Below are positions 16,638 through 26,048 of a stretch of 61,087 nucleotides of DNA, one piece after another. Where the stretch lies: positions 1-61,087 of the forward strand of contig JASJDA010000014.1 in assembly GCA_030065755.1 (NCBI GenBank), in the 5' to 3' direction. The stretch's first letter is position 1. Every line of letters begins with the position of its first letter. The position numbers and the translations under genes were made by a program. The stretch is from Prochloraceae cyanobacterium. Lineage in GTDB: Bacteria; Cyanobacteriota; Cyanobacteriia; Cyanobacteriales; JASJDA01. The notes beneath the pieces are model-generated. The model had not been told where the DNA came from. It saw only the letters and a program-made list of their open reading frames with translations, and ran no database searches.

Positions 16638-17783
16638 ATGCCTATTAAAAATACCAGACCAGCCTTATTAGTTCTAGCTGACGGAACATATTACAGAGGT
16701 CGGTCATTTGGAGCTGCGGGCACTACTCTTGGAGAAGTAGTGTTCAATACGGGGATGACTGGATATCAAGAAGTTCTGACCGATCCTAGCTACTGCGGTC
16801 AGATAGTCACCTTCACCTACCCAGAACTGGGGAATACTGGAGTGAACCCTGAAGATGAAGAATCAGATCGCCCGCAAATTCGAGGAGCGATCGCCCGAAA
16901 TATTACTAATCGCCCTAGTAACTGGCGCGCCACTAAATCTCTTAGCGAGTATCTCAAAGAACACGATATCCCTGGAATTTACGGCATTGACACTCGCGCC
17001 CTCACGCGCAAAATTCGTTCTTCTGGGGCAATGAATGGGGCAATTTCTTCTGTTATTCTCGACCCAAAAGAGTTATTGCTAAAAGTACAGGCTGCGCCAA
17101 ATATGGCGGGGTTAAATTTGGTCAATAAAGTCACAACCCAAGAAGTCTACCAATGGTCAGACCCAACAGATCCTCATTGGGAATTTGGCCCGAAACAAGA
17201 GGGTAACGAAGCCGAAAAATTAACAGTAGTGGCGATCGACTTTGGAATTAAACGCAATATATTGCGGCGTTTAGTAAGTTATGGCTGTCGGGTCGTCGTA
17301 GTTCCTGCTAATACATCCACAGCAGAAATTCTCAAACACGATCCCGACGGCATTTTTCTTTCCAACGGACCTGGCGATCCTGCCGCAGTCAGAGAAGGAA
17401 TTGAAACCGCAAAAGCTCTATTAAAAGAAGGTAAACCTACCTTTGGCATCTGTATGGGACACCAGATTCTAAGTTTAGCCTTGGGGGCTGAAACCTTCAA
17501 GCTCAAATTTGGACATCGCGGCTTAAATCAACCAGCTGGACTAAAGGAAAAAGTAGAAATTACCAGCCAAAACCACGGGTTTGCAGTGGAAGAAGAATCT
17601 TTAAACGCTGAAAATGTAGAAATCACTCACTTCAACTTAAACGATCGCACTGTAGCCGGATTGCGCCACAAAACCTTGCCTATATTTTCCGTACAATACC
17701 ATCCAGAAGCCAGTCCAGGCCCTCACGATGCTGACTATTTATTCGAGAATTTCGTCAAATCAATGCAAGAGAGACGATCGTGA
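16638..17783 (+). CDS. carA: Carbamoyl-phosphate synthase small (glutaminase) subunit
   Basis: 381 aa, the usual length. It hydrolyses glutamine and channels ammonia to CarB for carbamoyl phosphate, feeding arginine and pyrimidine synthesis. The N-terminal CarA domain ([24 protein letters not shown]) is followed by a class I glutamine amidotransferase domain with nucleophile C272 in FGICMGHQ and catalytic H355 and E357 in [10 protein letters not shown]. The oxyanion strand NGPGDP is also clear. The gene is monocistronic here and carB is not in the window. Confidence 0.98.
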   Translation: MPIKNTRPALLVLADGTYYRGRSFGAAGTTLGEVVFNTGMTGYQEVLTDPSYCGQIVTFTYPELGNTGVNPEDEESDRPQIRGAIARNITNRPSNWRATKSLSEYLKEHDIPGIYGIDTRALTRKIRSSGAMNGAISSVILDPKELLLKVQAAPNMAGLNLVNKVTTQEVYQWSDPTDPHWEFGPKQEGNEAEKLTVVAIDFGIKRNILRRLVSYGCRVVVVPANTSTAEILKHDPDGIFLSNGPGDPAAVREGIETAKALLKEGKPTFGICMGHQILSLALGAETFKLKFGHRGLNQPAGLKEKVEITSQNHGFAVEEESLNAENVEITHFNLNDRTVAGLRHKTLPIFSVQYHPEASPGPHDADYLFENFVKSMQERRS

Positions 17784-17954
17784 AATCCACCCGATCCTAA
17801 GTCGTTAGAGTACAGCACGGAACCCCGATCCCCTATGGCACAGAGCATTTGAGCGATAAAAACTATGTAGAGTTTGACCAATTAGCTCTAAGGGTTCCAG
17901 AACGCGCTATACTATACGATTAATTTGATTAAACAAAAAGTTTAGGAGGAAGCC

Positions 17955-18320
17955 ATTCCCGAGCAACTAAACCTGACGGTTAGCTTGAGAGGCACTCGTG
18001 AAGTCAGGGAAAACTACCAAATATTTCGTCTTATCGGTCAGTTAGATGCTTTTTCCGAGCCAAATCTTCGGAAAGTTATCAGTAACTGCATTGATTCTGG
18101 GCCAAAAAATGTGATTTTAGTTCTGGGCCAAATCGATTTTATCGATAGTTCTGGTTTGGGTGCCTTAGTGCAGCTATTTAAAAAGGCGAAAAATCTTGGT
18201 GGAAGTTTACAAATTGTCCCTAATGCCCGCGTGACTCAGACAGTTAAACTGGTTAATTTAGACAGATTTCTCTCTCTACAGCCTAATGTAGAGGCTGCAT
18301 TAGAGAAATTAAAGGGTTAA
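17955..18320 (+). CDS. STAS-domain protein (anti-sigma factor antagonist type), apparent AUU start
   Basis: The STAS fold is clear from VILVLGQIDFIDSSGLGALV, where the serine after D is the family's phosphorylation site. Such proteins switch partner anti-sigma kinases or phosphatases. The first conventional start in frame is TTG at 17985, with no ribosome site. Thirty bases upstream in frame, ATT at 17955 follows a perfect AGGAGG (17944-17949) by five bases and adds IPEQLNLTVS, which looks like the conserved N-terminus of cyanobacterial homologues as I remember them. I therefore place the start at the ATT codon (121 aa). A strong terminator follows. Confidence 0.8.
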   Translation: MPEQLNLTVSLRGTREVRENYQIFRLIGQLDAFSEPNLRKVISNCIDSGPKNVILVLGQIDFIDSSGLGALVQLFKKAKNLGGSLQIVPNARVTQTVKLVNLDRFLSLQPNVEAALEKLKG

Positions 18321-18408
18321 GTAACATCCGTATTGGGTCTGCACTAAGCAAATAGCACCAGAATAGGATTGCTCCCTAAAATTCGGTACTAAGAAAAAGT
18401 TGAGCTGA

Positions 18409-18441
18409 GCTATCTGGTTTAATTTCCAGATAGCTTATTTT
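18409..18441 (+). terminator. Rho-independent terminator after the STAS gene
   Basis: AGCTATCTGG and CCAGATAGCT form a perfect 10-bp stem with a 7-nt loop, followed by TATTTTTTAT. It separates the STAS gene from mrnC. Confidence 0.88.
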
Positions 18442-18475
18442 TTATCGTGGAGATATCTTAAGGAAGGCAAAACTA

Positions 18476-18934
18476 GTGAATCAAAAGGAGCGAGCGTCGC
18501 GATCGAAGGCATTAACCATAGCAGAAGTTAGATTTAAAGGGATCGATGGGGTGGGTGGTGAATTTATTCCTCAAATTCGGCAACTATCCCCAGCTTCTTT
18601 AGCCTATGTAGGAGATGCCATTTACGAACTGTACGTGCGCACCTACTATTTATTACCTCCCAAACGGATTTCTGACTATCACGAACGAGTTGTAGCTCAA
18701 GTACGAGCAGAAACTCAAGCTGCTCATTTGAAATCCCTTCTGACTTATCTAGACGAATCAGAGCGAGAAATTGTACGGAAGGGACGTAACGCTGCCACAG
18801 GAGGTCGTCGAGGTCTCTCAAAAGCAATCTATCAACAAGCAACTAGCCTAGAAACACTCCTGGGATATCTCTACCTAAAAAATCCCGATCGTTTGAGCCA
18901 ATTGTTGGAGAAATTAGAATTAGAACCAGATTAG
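18476..18934 (+). CDS. mrnC: Mini-ribonuclease III (23S rRNA maturation)
   Basis: 152 aa RNase III catalytic domain without the dsRNA-binding domain. The signature [19 protein letters not shown] carries the catalytic aspartate, and [20 protein letters not shown] is the second conserved helix. Mini-III trims 23S rRNA precursor ends in Bacillus. The start is GTG at 18476, preceded by AAGGAAGG at good spacing. The rRNA methyltransferase rlmB follows after 17 bases, a sensible pairing for ribosomal RNA processing. Confidence 0.93.
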   Translation: MNQKERASRSKALTIAEVRFKGIDGVGGEFIPQIRQLSPASLAYVGDAIYELYVRTYYLLPPKRISDYHERVVAQVRAETQAAHLKSLLTYLDESEREIVRKGRNAATGGRRGLSKAIYQQATSLETLLGYLYLKNPDRLSQLLEKLELEPD

Positions 18935-18951
18935 AAGCAAAAAAAATTTAT

Positions 18952-19809
18952 ATGGCTCACAAAAAACGCCCCTCTAGTGCAACAAACCAGCCAAAACCGC
19001 AAAAATCCCCATTGACAAGGCAAAACAGACAAAAACTTCCCAGTCCTTCTCTAGAAGAAGAAAATAGGGATCTCATCTACGGTCGTCACTCTGTCTTAGG
19101 AGTACTAGGAAGCGATCGCCAACTCAATCGGGTTTGGATTACCTCTCAACTTAGATACGATTCTCGCTTTGATTCTCTCTTAGAAGCAGCAAAAGCTAGA
19201 GGGACAGTAATTGATGTTGTCGATCGAACTCGTCTCGATCGCATTACTAACCGAGCCAATCATCAGGGAGTAGCGGCAATTGTTGCTCCCTACGAATACT
19301 GGGATTTAACTGCTCTGATTGAATCGGCAAAAGCTACTACTGCTACTCCAGTAATTGTAATTGCTGATGGAATCCTCGACCCCCACAACCTAGGAGCAAT
19401 TATTCGCACGACAGAAGCGTTTGGCGCTCAAGGTTTGGTTATCCCTCAAAGACGTGCTGCTGGAGTCACTTCCACTGTAATGAAAGTTGCTGCTGGAGCT
19501 TTAGAAAATTTACCTGTGGCTAGAGTCGTTAATCTCAATCGCTCCTTGGAGCAATTAAAAGAGGCTGGTTTTTGGATCTATGGCACTATTGCTGGAAAAG
19601 GTGAGCTATTACACACTATCGATTTCGATCGGGCGATAGGATTAGTGGTGGGTTCTGAAGGTAAAGGTTTAAGTCAGTTGACCCAACGCTGCTGCGACGT
19701 TTTAGCCACTATTCCCCTTTCGGGTAAGACACCGAGCCTTAATGCTTCGGTAGCTGCGGCGATCGCTCTCTACGAGGTTTATAGATGTCGAGCCAACGAA
19801 CAAAGATAA
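18952..19809 (+). CDS. rlmB: 23S rRNA 2'-O-ribose methyltransferase, TrmH/SpoU family
   Basis: 285 aa. A basic N-terminal extension (1-40) precedes a substrate-binding domain ([12 protein letters not shown]) and the SPOUT knot domain with motif 1 [17 protein letters not shown] (N146, R152), motif 2 [10 protein letters not shown] (E236) and motif 3 [15 protein letters not shown] (S262, N264). SAM is the methyl donor. It is probably cotranscribed with mrnC. RlmB of E. coli modifies G2251; the same target is inferred. Confidence 0.95.
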   Translation: MAHKKRPSSATNQPKPQKSPLTRQNRQKLPSPSLEEENRDLIYGRHSVLGVLGSDRQLNRVWITSQLRYDSRFDSLLEAAKARGTVIDVVDRTRLDRITNRANHQGVAAIVAPYEYWDLTALIESAKATTATPVIVIADGILDPHNLGAIIRTTEAFGAQGLVIPQRRAAGVTSTVMKVAAGALENLPVARVVNLNRSLEQLKEAGFWIYGTIAGKGELLHTIDFDRAIGLVVGSEGKGLSQLTQRCCDVLATIPLSGKTPSLNASVAAAIALYEVYRCRANEQR

Positions 19810-19965
19810 AAAATTTATCTGTAAACTACCTCTTTCTTGAAGACAGATGAGGTAACATAAGCAGAAAAGATATAGTATAAAGAAAAGCAAAGAAAATTTA
19901 AGAATTCTAAAAAAAAGAGCTCTAAAGCTTACTTACTACGATTTAAACTGGTAGACAGAAAATTC

Positions 19966-20241
19966 ATGAAAGAGATTCTCATTAAGATTCTTAACTTTTT
20001 AGGATTAGCATACTGGGTAGAAATCACTACCGACAAACCTAAATGCACTTATTATTTCGGTCCCTTTCTCGATCGAAAAGAAGCTGAAATAGCCCGAGAG
20101 GGATATATTGAGGATTTAAAAAATGAAGGAGCTAGAGGTATTACTATCGATCTCAAGCGCTTAAAGCCCGATATCCTAACAATTTCTCAAGAGTTTGACG
20201 ATAAGACTTTGGTTACAACAATTGCTAGTTTCAGTCCCTAA
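19966..20241 (+). CDS. DUF1816 family protein
   Basis: 91 aa cyanobacterial family with the conserved core YWVEITTDKPKCTYYFGPF, then EA...GYIEDLKNEGA and LTISQEFDD. Function unknown; members are small and soluble, and some are linked to phycobilisome or linker-like contexts. Monocistronic here. Confidence 0.88.
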   Translation: MKEILIKILNFLGLAYWVEITTDKPKCTYYFGPFLDRKEAEIAREGYIEDLKNEGARGITIDLKRLKPDILTISQEFDDKTLVTTIASFSP

Positions 20242-20336
20242 TGTTGTTTAAACCAGCGAACAGTTAACAGTTTCTATAAGAGGAAAGAAATTGGTCGAGT
20301 AAGGGTACAGTCCCCTTCTTAACTTGTGGCTGTTCC

Positions 20337-20586
20337 CTATTGCCTGTTCTCTGTTCCTTTTGAATTGAGATTGTCACGATCGCCTGTTAATATCAGCAAA
20401 GGCTGCGGGGATGTTAGCTTACTTGTTTTTTGTAGCAATTGTTGGGTTTGTTTTTGTATTTCTTGGTTAGTTAGTTCGCTTTTTTCTATACCTTCAGTTT
20501 TAGATCCCACTTCAGGTTCTGATGTTTTTTTACAACACAGTCGAAACTGAACTAGATTTTATTTGAGTATTATTTGAGGATTGATT
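20337..20586 (-). pseudogene. Broken 3' tail of the adjacent kinase gene
   Basis: Beyond the kinase stop at 20587 the same frame continues for 18 codons (NQSSNNTQIKSSSVSTVL), then a stop beside an A7 run. Shifting one base there opens a longer coding-like frame (SELTNQEIQKQTQQLLQKTS, then SPQPLLILTGDRDN) that ends at 20337 inside a CTGTTCC simple repeat. This looks like the former extracytoplasmic C-terminus of the kinase, lost by nonsense and frameshift mutations. On the plus strand an unlikely 74-codon frame merely shadows it. Confidence 0.4.
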
Positions 20587-21780
20587 TTACTGTTTTGCCT
20601 TAGGGTTAGTGTCAAAAGTGTTAGGTGGAAAAGGTCGAGCAGGAATCAAACTACTTGGGTATGGCTCGGACGAAGAAGGTTTGCTAATTTCTAGAACCGA
20701 CGATCTAACCTTAGTAGGCTCAACTTCACTAGACTCAACCTGAGTAGTCGTGTCACGCTTTGGATCGACAGGGGCGAGAAGTTTACTCACACTTAGAGTC
20801 AAAACTAAGACAATTCCTGTAAATGCACTCATTCCTGTAATAAATGACAGCTTACTTCTTGTAGCAAGACCGTCACCATCTCTTTGAGTGGGAGGCAGTT
20901 TTTGAGGCATCCCCGAGCGAATAGTAGGACGATTATTGCCAAGCATTACTACCGAGCGATTGAGGCTGGCAGGATCTGGCAATAGAGCCATCCACTCGTC
21001 CATACTAGCAGGGCGATATCTTAATTCTATTTCCATTCCCCGCATTACCGCATCAGAAACCTTCTGACTCAATCGCGGTCTTATCTCTTTTGGGGCAGCT
21101 AAAGGCAGGCGATCGCGCAAGCTTGCGGCTGTGGGAATTTGAGCTGTTAGTAAAGTGTATAAAGTAGAAGCTACACCATAAACGTCTGTACCTGCAGTGC
21201 GTTTAGCTCTAGGAAGATACTGCTCAATGGGAGCGTAGCCTTCTGAAATCAAGTTAGTATGAGTCTGAGTGGCTCCTTGGGAGAACTCCCTGGCAATCCC
21301 GAAGTCAATTAATACTACTTGTTGCTTGTCTGGACGTAAAATAAGATTTTGTGGCTTGATATCTCTATGTAGTAAACCATTTTGATGGACGACTTTTAAG
21401 GCTTCTCCTACTTGTCGAATATATTTAATAGCAGTGGCTTCTGGTAAGGGACTGCTCGGTAAAACTACGGTATCTAAAGTTTGCCCAGGAATGTAGTCCA
21501 TTACGATGAAAGGCAACCCACTTTCGTTGAAAAATTCGCGGAAGCTAACAATATTAGGATGAGAACACTTTAACAGTCTCCTTGATTCATCCAAAAATTG
21601 CTTTCTCAAATTGCCCATAATATTTTTTTGTGTTGAGGCTAATTTGAGAGTTTTGATTACTACTACCTCGTTACTAATAGTGTTAACGGCTTTGTAGGTG
21701 ATCCCAAAACCACCCTGCCCTAGTTCCTGTTGGAGATGATACTTGCCGTTTTGTAAGGTTTTATTATTTAAGTATGTCAT
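20587..21780 (-). CDS. Hanks-type serine/threonine protein kinase, membrane-anchored
   Basis: 397 aa. The kinase domain (residues ~14-270) has the glycine loop GQGGFGITYK, ATP lysine K43, E65, catalytic HRDIKPQN (D140) and IDFG (D159). All essential residues are present, so it should be active. A single membrane span lies at ~313-335 (FITGMSAFTGIVLVLTLSV), followed by a short Ser/Pro-rich outer tail. Coding-like sequence continues past the stop, suggesting that the outer domain has been truncated. Targets are unknown. Confidence 0.94.
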   Translation of the reverse strand: MTYLNNKTLQNGKYHLQQELGQGGFGITYKAVNTISNEVVVIKTLKLASTQKNIMGNLRKQFLDESRRLLKCSHPNIVSFREFFNESGLPFIVMDYIPGQTLDTVVLPSSPLPEATAIKYIRQVGEALKVVHQNGLLHRDIKPQNLILRPDKQQVVLIDFGIAREFSQGATQTHTNLISEGYAPIEQYLPRAKRTAGTDVYGVASTLYTLLTAQIPTAASLRDRLPLAAPKEIRPRLSQKVSDAVMRGMEIELRYRPASMDEWMALLPDPASLNRSVVMLGNNRPTIRSGMPQKLPPTQRDGDGLATRSKLSFITGMSAFTGIVLVLTLSVSKLLAPVDPKRDTTTQVESSEVEPTKVRSSVLEISKPSSSEPYPSSLIPARPFPPNTFDTNPKAKQ

Positions 21781-22291
21781 GGACTATTAAGTAGCTATAT
21801 ATAGTTGAGACAGGCTGTAGGGTGTTGAGAAAAAGCAGTTGCAAAGGAAGTTGACTTTTATTGCTCAAATAAACTCGTTCGTTAAAATTTCTCTACAATA
21901 AATATTACTCCATAATATAGATTAATAATTAGCTTATTTATTTTCAACTTCACGAAATTGAGAATTTCATTGCATCGGCGATCGAACAATGAGAATAGTT
22001 TGACTTACTTACTTTCTGTGACAAGATTGCTTATACCATACAATTTAACTCATTCTCTGAGGTTGTTGCTCACACACTCCCTTCTAGCTGCGATCGCGAG
22101 GCAACAACCCAACAGACAGCTCTCTAGTTGACATTTTACGCTCCCATTGGTACAAGAATTTGAAACAAACTAAAAACTTGATAGCCGATAAACGATCGAG
22201 CAGAGGAGATATCGAACCCATCCGATCTAGAGAGGAACACCAATAACATTAAGGTAGTCCTTTGAACTAATCTATATTAAGCATTTTTCTG
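21781..22291. other. Divergent intergenic region, kinase / YdcF-like gene
   Basis: 510 bases, no gene seen. The clearest element is an inverted repeat GGTTGTTGC (22061-22069) / GCAACAACC (22101-22109) around a 31-nt loop that contains a HIP1 octamer. Promoters of both genes must lie here. Confidence 0.4.
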
Positions 22292-22906
22292 ATGTTGATC
22301 CCAGTAGGTTGTCCTATAAAAAAATATTATTTACTAAAATCTAGAAAATATAGACATTTTATGTTATTGACTTTGCTGTTACCTTTGGCGGCAATTTATA
22401 CTTGGTTTGGCTACAGACAAATAAAAAGCTATTTCACACCACCAGAAGCAATTTTTGTTTTAGGAGGAGACGAACAACGAGAACGCTTTGCTGCTAATTT
22501 AGCAAAAAAGCACCCTGACATACCTATTTGGGTTTCTTCTGGGAGCCCCAAAGGATATGTAGAAAGAATATTTTTAAATAGGAAAATAAAACGCGATCGC
22601 TTATACTTAGACTATCAAGCAACTGATACAGTAACTAACTTTACTACCTTAGTAGATAAATTACAAAAAAGAGAAATCCATAGTGTTTATCTGATAACTT
22701 CAGAAAATCACATGATTCGATCGCGTATAATTGGCGAAATTGTTTTTGGAAGTCGAGGAATTCTTCTAAAACCTATATCTGTACCTACTAAAGCTCCAGC
22801 AGAACCAATGGACAAATCTTTTCGAGATGGAGCGAGATCTATTTTATGGCTAATAACAGGTTATACAGGAGCAACGGAGAAGAAATCTAACTTAGATTGT
22901 CCCTAA
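22292..22906 (+). CDS. YdcF/ElyC-like DUF218 membrane protein
   Basis: 204 aa. An N-terminal membrane anchor (MLLTLLLPLAAIYTWFGY, residues ~24-41) is followed by the DUF218 domain: AIFVLGGDEQRERFAA, then VYLITSENHMIRSR. Members include SanA, YdcF and ElyC, linked to envelope and peptidoglycan precursor metabolism in E. coli. The exact role here is unknown. ATG at 22292 gives a 23-residue basic cytoplasmic leader; M24 is a possible alternative start. Confidence 0.85.
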   Translation: MLIPVGCPIKKYYLLKSRKYRHFMLLTLLLPLAAIYTWFGYRQIKSYFTPPEAIFVLGGDEQRERFAANLAKKHPDIPIWVSSGSPKGYVERIFLNRKIKRDRLYLDYQATDTVTNFTTLVDKLQKREIHSVYLITSENHMIRSRIIGEIVFGSRGILLKPISVPTKAPAEPMDKSFRDGARSILWLITGYTGATEKKSNLDCP

Positions 22907-22920
22907 ATATATTCTACTAA

Positions 22921-23319
22921 CTACAATGATATGTCCTTACGAGAAGCGACGATCGTAATGGTAAATCCAGCGATCGCGTCAATTAAAGACATCAAACCCA
23001 ACAGAAAAAAGGTAGAATTGGCAGCTATGCTTACAGTAACGAACTCGATCGCGAAACAAACAAACAATAAAGTAGACAGAGTGTGATTAATAACGGAAGT
23101 CACTCCAGTCCAAGTAGATCTTAAAATTTCCACATAAAGAATCGCCAGTCCTAACCCAAGTAATAAATCGCTTCCTGTAACTTCCCATGTAGCACCCGAA
23201 ATCATGTTAAAACTGAGCAAGGAGGTTGTAAGTATTGCCACAGAACCCCAAAAAATAACTAAGTGGTAGACAACCAAAACCATTAGAAACAAAGGGATGG
23301 CGCTGAGTAATTTTGTCAT
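22921..23319 (-). CDS. Small integral membrane protein, unknown function
   Basis: 132 aa with about four membrane spans (~8-36, 45-65, 78-100, 105-126), for example LLGLGLAILYVEILR and LLFVCFAIEFVTVSIAA, and almost no soluble domain. I do not recognise the family by name. It is convergent with the YdcF-like gene and divergent from the Nudix gene; the starts of the two divergent genes are only 37 bases apart, so they share a promoter region. Confidence 0.7.
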   Translation of the reverse strand: MTKLLSAIPLFLMVLVVYHLVIFWGSVAILTTSLLSFNMISGATWEVTGSDLLLGLGLAILYVEILRSTWTGVTSVINHTLSTLLFVCFAIEFVTVSIAANSTFFLLGLMSLIDAIAGFTITIVASRKDISL

Positions 23320-23356
23320 TCCTAAAATCTTTTCTATCCAGACTAAAATTCATATT

Positions 23357-23812
23357 ATGCGTCGTACTTGGGAGTTCTTTCAAACCGTATTGGGAATTAT
23401 CTTACGTCATCCTGTTACTGGAGCGACAATTTTACCTATCTTACCTGACGGTAAAATTGTTTTAGTTAGGCGGCGAGATACTGGGAAGTGGAGTTTACCA
23501 GGAGGTGTAGTTGATTGGGGCGAAGATATTGCGACTACAGTACGTCGAGAACTAGCAGAAGAAACAGGATTGGAACTGCAATTGATTCGTCGTTTAGTAG
23601 GGGTATATTCGTCCCCCGATCGCGATCCGAGAATGCATTCAATTTCAGTTTTGGTTGAAGTAGAAGCTTTAGGAAATTTTAAAATTAAGGATACTCGAGA
23701 AGTACTTGAAGTTCGAGCATTTATCCCAGAAGAATTACCTCTGGGAAATCTCAGCCACGACCACGATCGACAACTTAAAGACTATTTCAATGGTTTGACA
23801 ACTTTAGCTTAG
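23357..23812 (+). CDS. Nudix hydrolase
   Basis: 151 aa from ATG at 23357 (MRRTWEFFQ). An earlier in-frame ATG at 23297 would overlap the divergent gene and adds no family-like sequence. The Nudix box is complete: GGVVDWGEDIATTVRRELAE then ETGLEL, with the metal-binding REL-EE glutamates. It hydrolyses a nucleoside-diphosphate-linked compound (Nudix family rule); the substrate is not inferable. It is convergent with purB. Confidence 0.9.
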   Translation: MRRTWEFFQTVLGIILRHPVTGATILPILPDGKIVLVRRRDTGKWSLPGGVVDWGEDIATTVRRELAEETGLELQLIRRLVGVYSSPDRDPRMHSISVLVEVEALGNFKIKDTREVLEVRAFIPEELPLGNLSHDHDRQLKDYFNGLTTLA

Positions 23813-23866
23813 ATAGAGCGATCGACTCTTTTATTTTGAATAAGGATTGGCTAGCAACGAAGAAAT

Positions 23867-25162
23867 CTAAATACACAAACGCTGATAAATATCGTCTAAG
23901 TGTCTCAAATGACGTTGCGGATCGAAACAGGCTTCAATTTCTTGAGTTGATAAAACTTTTGTCACTTGAGGATCTTGACGAATTAATTCGTGGAAATTTC
24001 CCTGCGATCGATTCCAAGCTTGATGAGCGCAAGATTGTACGATTTTATAGGCATCTTCCCGATTCATTCCTTTTTCTACTAAAGTCAGTAACACTCTCTG
24101 ACTGAAAATCACCCCCCCATAAACATTCATATTCCGCTTCATGTTCTCTGGATACACCAGCAAATTTTTCACTAAGCCAGTAATTTCCTTTAGCATAAAG
24201 TGAGTTAAGATGCAAGTATCTGGAAGAATTACCCTTTCCACAGAACTGTGAGAGATGTCCCTTTCGTGCCAAAGAGCAACATTTTCTAAAGCAGCAACCG
24301 CGTGACCGCGAATAATTCTGGCTATTCCAGTCAAACGTTCGGAACGGATGGGGTTGCGCTTGTGCGGCATCGCTGAAGACCCTTTTTGTCCTTTAGAGAA
24401 GTATTCTTCTACCTCTAAGACATCAGTGCGCTGGAGGTTGCGAATTTCCACCGCAAAGCGTTCGATCGATGCTGCTAGTAAGGCTAACTGTTGAACGTAT
24501 TCTGCGTGTCGATCGCGCGATATCACTTGAGTTGAGGCGGTATCTGGTTGCAATTGTAGTTTTTGAGTAGCGATCGCTTCTACTCGCGGATCGATATTGC
24601 CGTAGGTTCCTACTGCACCTGAAATTTTACCTACAGAAATATCTTTTCGCAAACGAACCAGGCGATCGCGGTTGCGCAATACTTCTGCTAACCATCCAGC
24701 TAATTTGAACCCAAAGGTTATTGGTTCTGCGTGTATGCCGTGCGATCGACCTACCATCACTGTATAGCGATGTTGTTGTGCTTGGTAGCGAATTGCTTGA
24801 ATTAATTCTTCTAAACATTCTAAAATCAAATTCAGACTGGCCACCATCTGTAACGCTAAGGCAGTATCTAGTACGTCAGAACTAGTCAACCCCAGGTGAA
24901 TATATCTACCAACATCTCCAACGTATTCGTTAACATTAGTCAGAAAAGCGATGACATCGTGGCGTACTTCGGCTTCTATTTCTAATACTCTTTCTGGGTC
25001 GAAATTAGCTTTTGCCTTAATTTCTTCAACTGCTTCGGTGGGGATATAACCTAATTCTGCTTGCGCCTCACAAACTGCGATTTCTACTTGTAGCCAAGTT
25101 TTGAGTTTATAGGTATCAGTCCACAGTTCGCCCATTTCTGGCAAAGTATAGCGCTCAATCAC
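23867..25162 (-). CDS. purB: Adenylosuccinate lyase
   Basis: 431 aa, full length. It catalyses two fumarate-releasing steps of purine synthesis (SAICAR to AICAR, and adenylosuccinate to AMP). The superfamily signature KGSSAMPHKRNP is present, as are the TSSDVLDTALALQ and GRSHGIHAEP active-site regions carrying the catalytic histidine. Convergent with the Nudix gene. Confidence 0.97.
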   Translation of the reverse strand: MIERYTLPEMGELWTDTYKLKTWLQVEIAVCEAQAELGYIPTEAVEEIKAKANFDPERVLEIEAEVRHDVIAFLTNVNEYVGDVGRYIHLGLTSSDVLDTALALQMVASLNLILECLEELIQAIRYQAQQHRYTVMVGRSHGIHAEPITFGFKLAGWLAEVLRNRDRLVRLRKDISVGKISGAVGTYGNIDPRVEAIATQKLQLQPDTASTQVISRDRHAEYVQQLALLAASIERFAVEIRNLQRTDVLEVEEYFSKGQKGSSAMPHKRNPIRSERLTGIARIIRGHAVAALENVALWHERDISHSSVERVILPDTCILTHFMLKEITGLVKNLLVYPENMKRNMNVYGGVIFSQRVLLTLVEKGMNREDAYKIVQSCAHQAWNRSQGNFHELIRQDPQVTKVLSTQEIEACFDPQRHLRHLDDIYQRLCI

Positions 25163-25261
25163 AGTTTACATGGCCCACGACAACGGTCATATTTTACAAC
25201 TGTTAGTAGCACACTTAACTAATTTTCTCAATTCTGTTCAGAATTCGTATTGAGATGAACT

Positions 25262-25290
25262 ACCGCGACTTACTTCGTTGAAGTCGCGGT
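25262..25290 (-). repeat. Right-end hairpin of a decayed tnpB element
   Basis: ACCGCGACTT pairs perfectly with AAGTCGCGGT (10 bp). On the minus strand it is followed by AGTTCATCTC. It sits ~75 bases past the tnpB remnant stop, the place of the omega-RNA scaffold terminus in IS200/IS605-type elements. The element end would be near 25252. Confidence 0.6.
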
Positions 25291-25365
25291 TTCCGACGCT
25301 TCGACCCTAACCCTTGCCGAAATCCTCCGCAGTGTTTGATAACTTTGGGTTTTTCAGTAGAGGGG

Positions 25366-25845
25366 TCAGTTCCACGTTTGACGACGCTGGTTTCCCAACG
25401 CCCAGGAGAGAATCACTTCAGCAGCATTAACATCACGATCTGTTTCATAATTACATTTACTGCAAAAGTGAACTCTTTGAGATAATAGTTTTTTCTGGAC
25501 ATGACCCCATTTACTACAACGTTGTGAGGGTTTGAGTTTAGTGCTTGGGGCTTCAAGAAAAAAACCACCAGCTTCATTAACTTTATACTTAATAGCTGAT
25601 AGCAACATTCCCATTCCTACATCAAGAATATTGCGATTTAGTCCAGTTTTTTGTCTTTTTCTCTTGCTGCCCTTCTTAGCTTTACGGGTCATGTTTTTAA
25701 CATTGAGTTTTTCCGTACTGGAGTTTAGACTAACTCCCAGTCCGATCTGAGTCGTGAAATCGAACAGGTTAGCACCCAGAGGCGATTCGCCAACTAAATA
25801 GAAACTAAACGGCTTAGTTACTAAAGGTGGGGGCTCACGGAGCAC
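25366..25845 (-). pseudogene. tnpB: Truncated tnpB (C-terminal part, damaged zinc ribbon)
   Basis: Only 159 codons remain, against ~400 in an intact TnpB. The C-terminal block is recognisable: LNRNILDVGMGMLLSAIKYK, then KLKPSQRCSKWGHVQKK, VHFCSKCNYETDRDVNAAE. The final RuvC aspartate (DRDVNAA) is kept, but the second zinc cysteine is Trp (CSKW for CxxC). The first two RuvC acidic residues and the N-terminal domains are gone. The first ~35 residues do not look native and may come from upstream remnant DNA. Confidence 0.85.
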
Positions 25846-25908
25846 TGCGGAGGCATCGCGGCAACTGCTTTTGAGTGCATCCGTTCGATCGATCTTACAT
25901 CGAACTCG

Positions 25909-25942
25909 TCAGGCGGGCTTCGCCCTGAAGGCGGAAGCCTCG
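25909..25942. repeat. REP-like tandem palindromes
   Basis: GGGC-TTC-GCCC is followed by AGGC-GGAA-GCCT. This is the same small-hairpin style as the double palindrome inside the GH116 gene. It lies just upstream of the tnpB remnant and 107 bases past the glgP stop. Confidence 0.5.
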
Positions 25943-26048
25943 GTCAAAATCACTCCACTTCATTCTCATTAAGATTAGCCAATTGATAGTAGACTGAAAT
26001 AGCAAAATTGGGAAAAAACTTGATTTATTAAGGATTACAGGCTCTTTT

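Noticed and set aside
20326-20550. 74-codon plus-strand frame
   Set aside because: Antisense to the decayed kinase tail; Cys/Phe/Ser-rich without family features.
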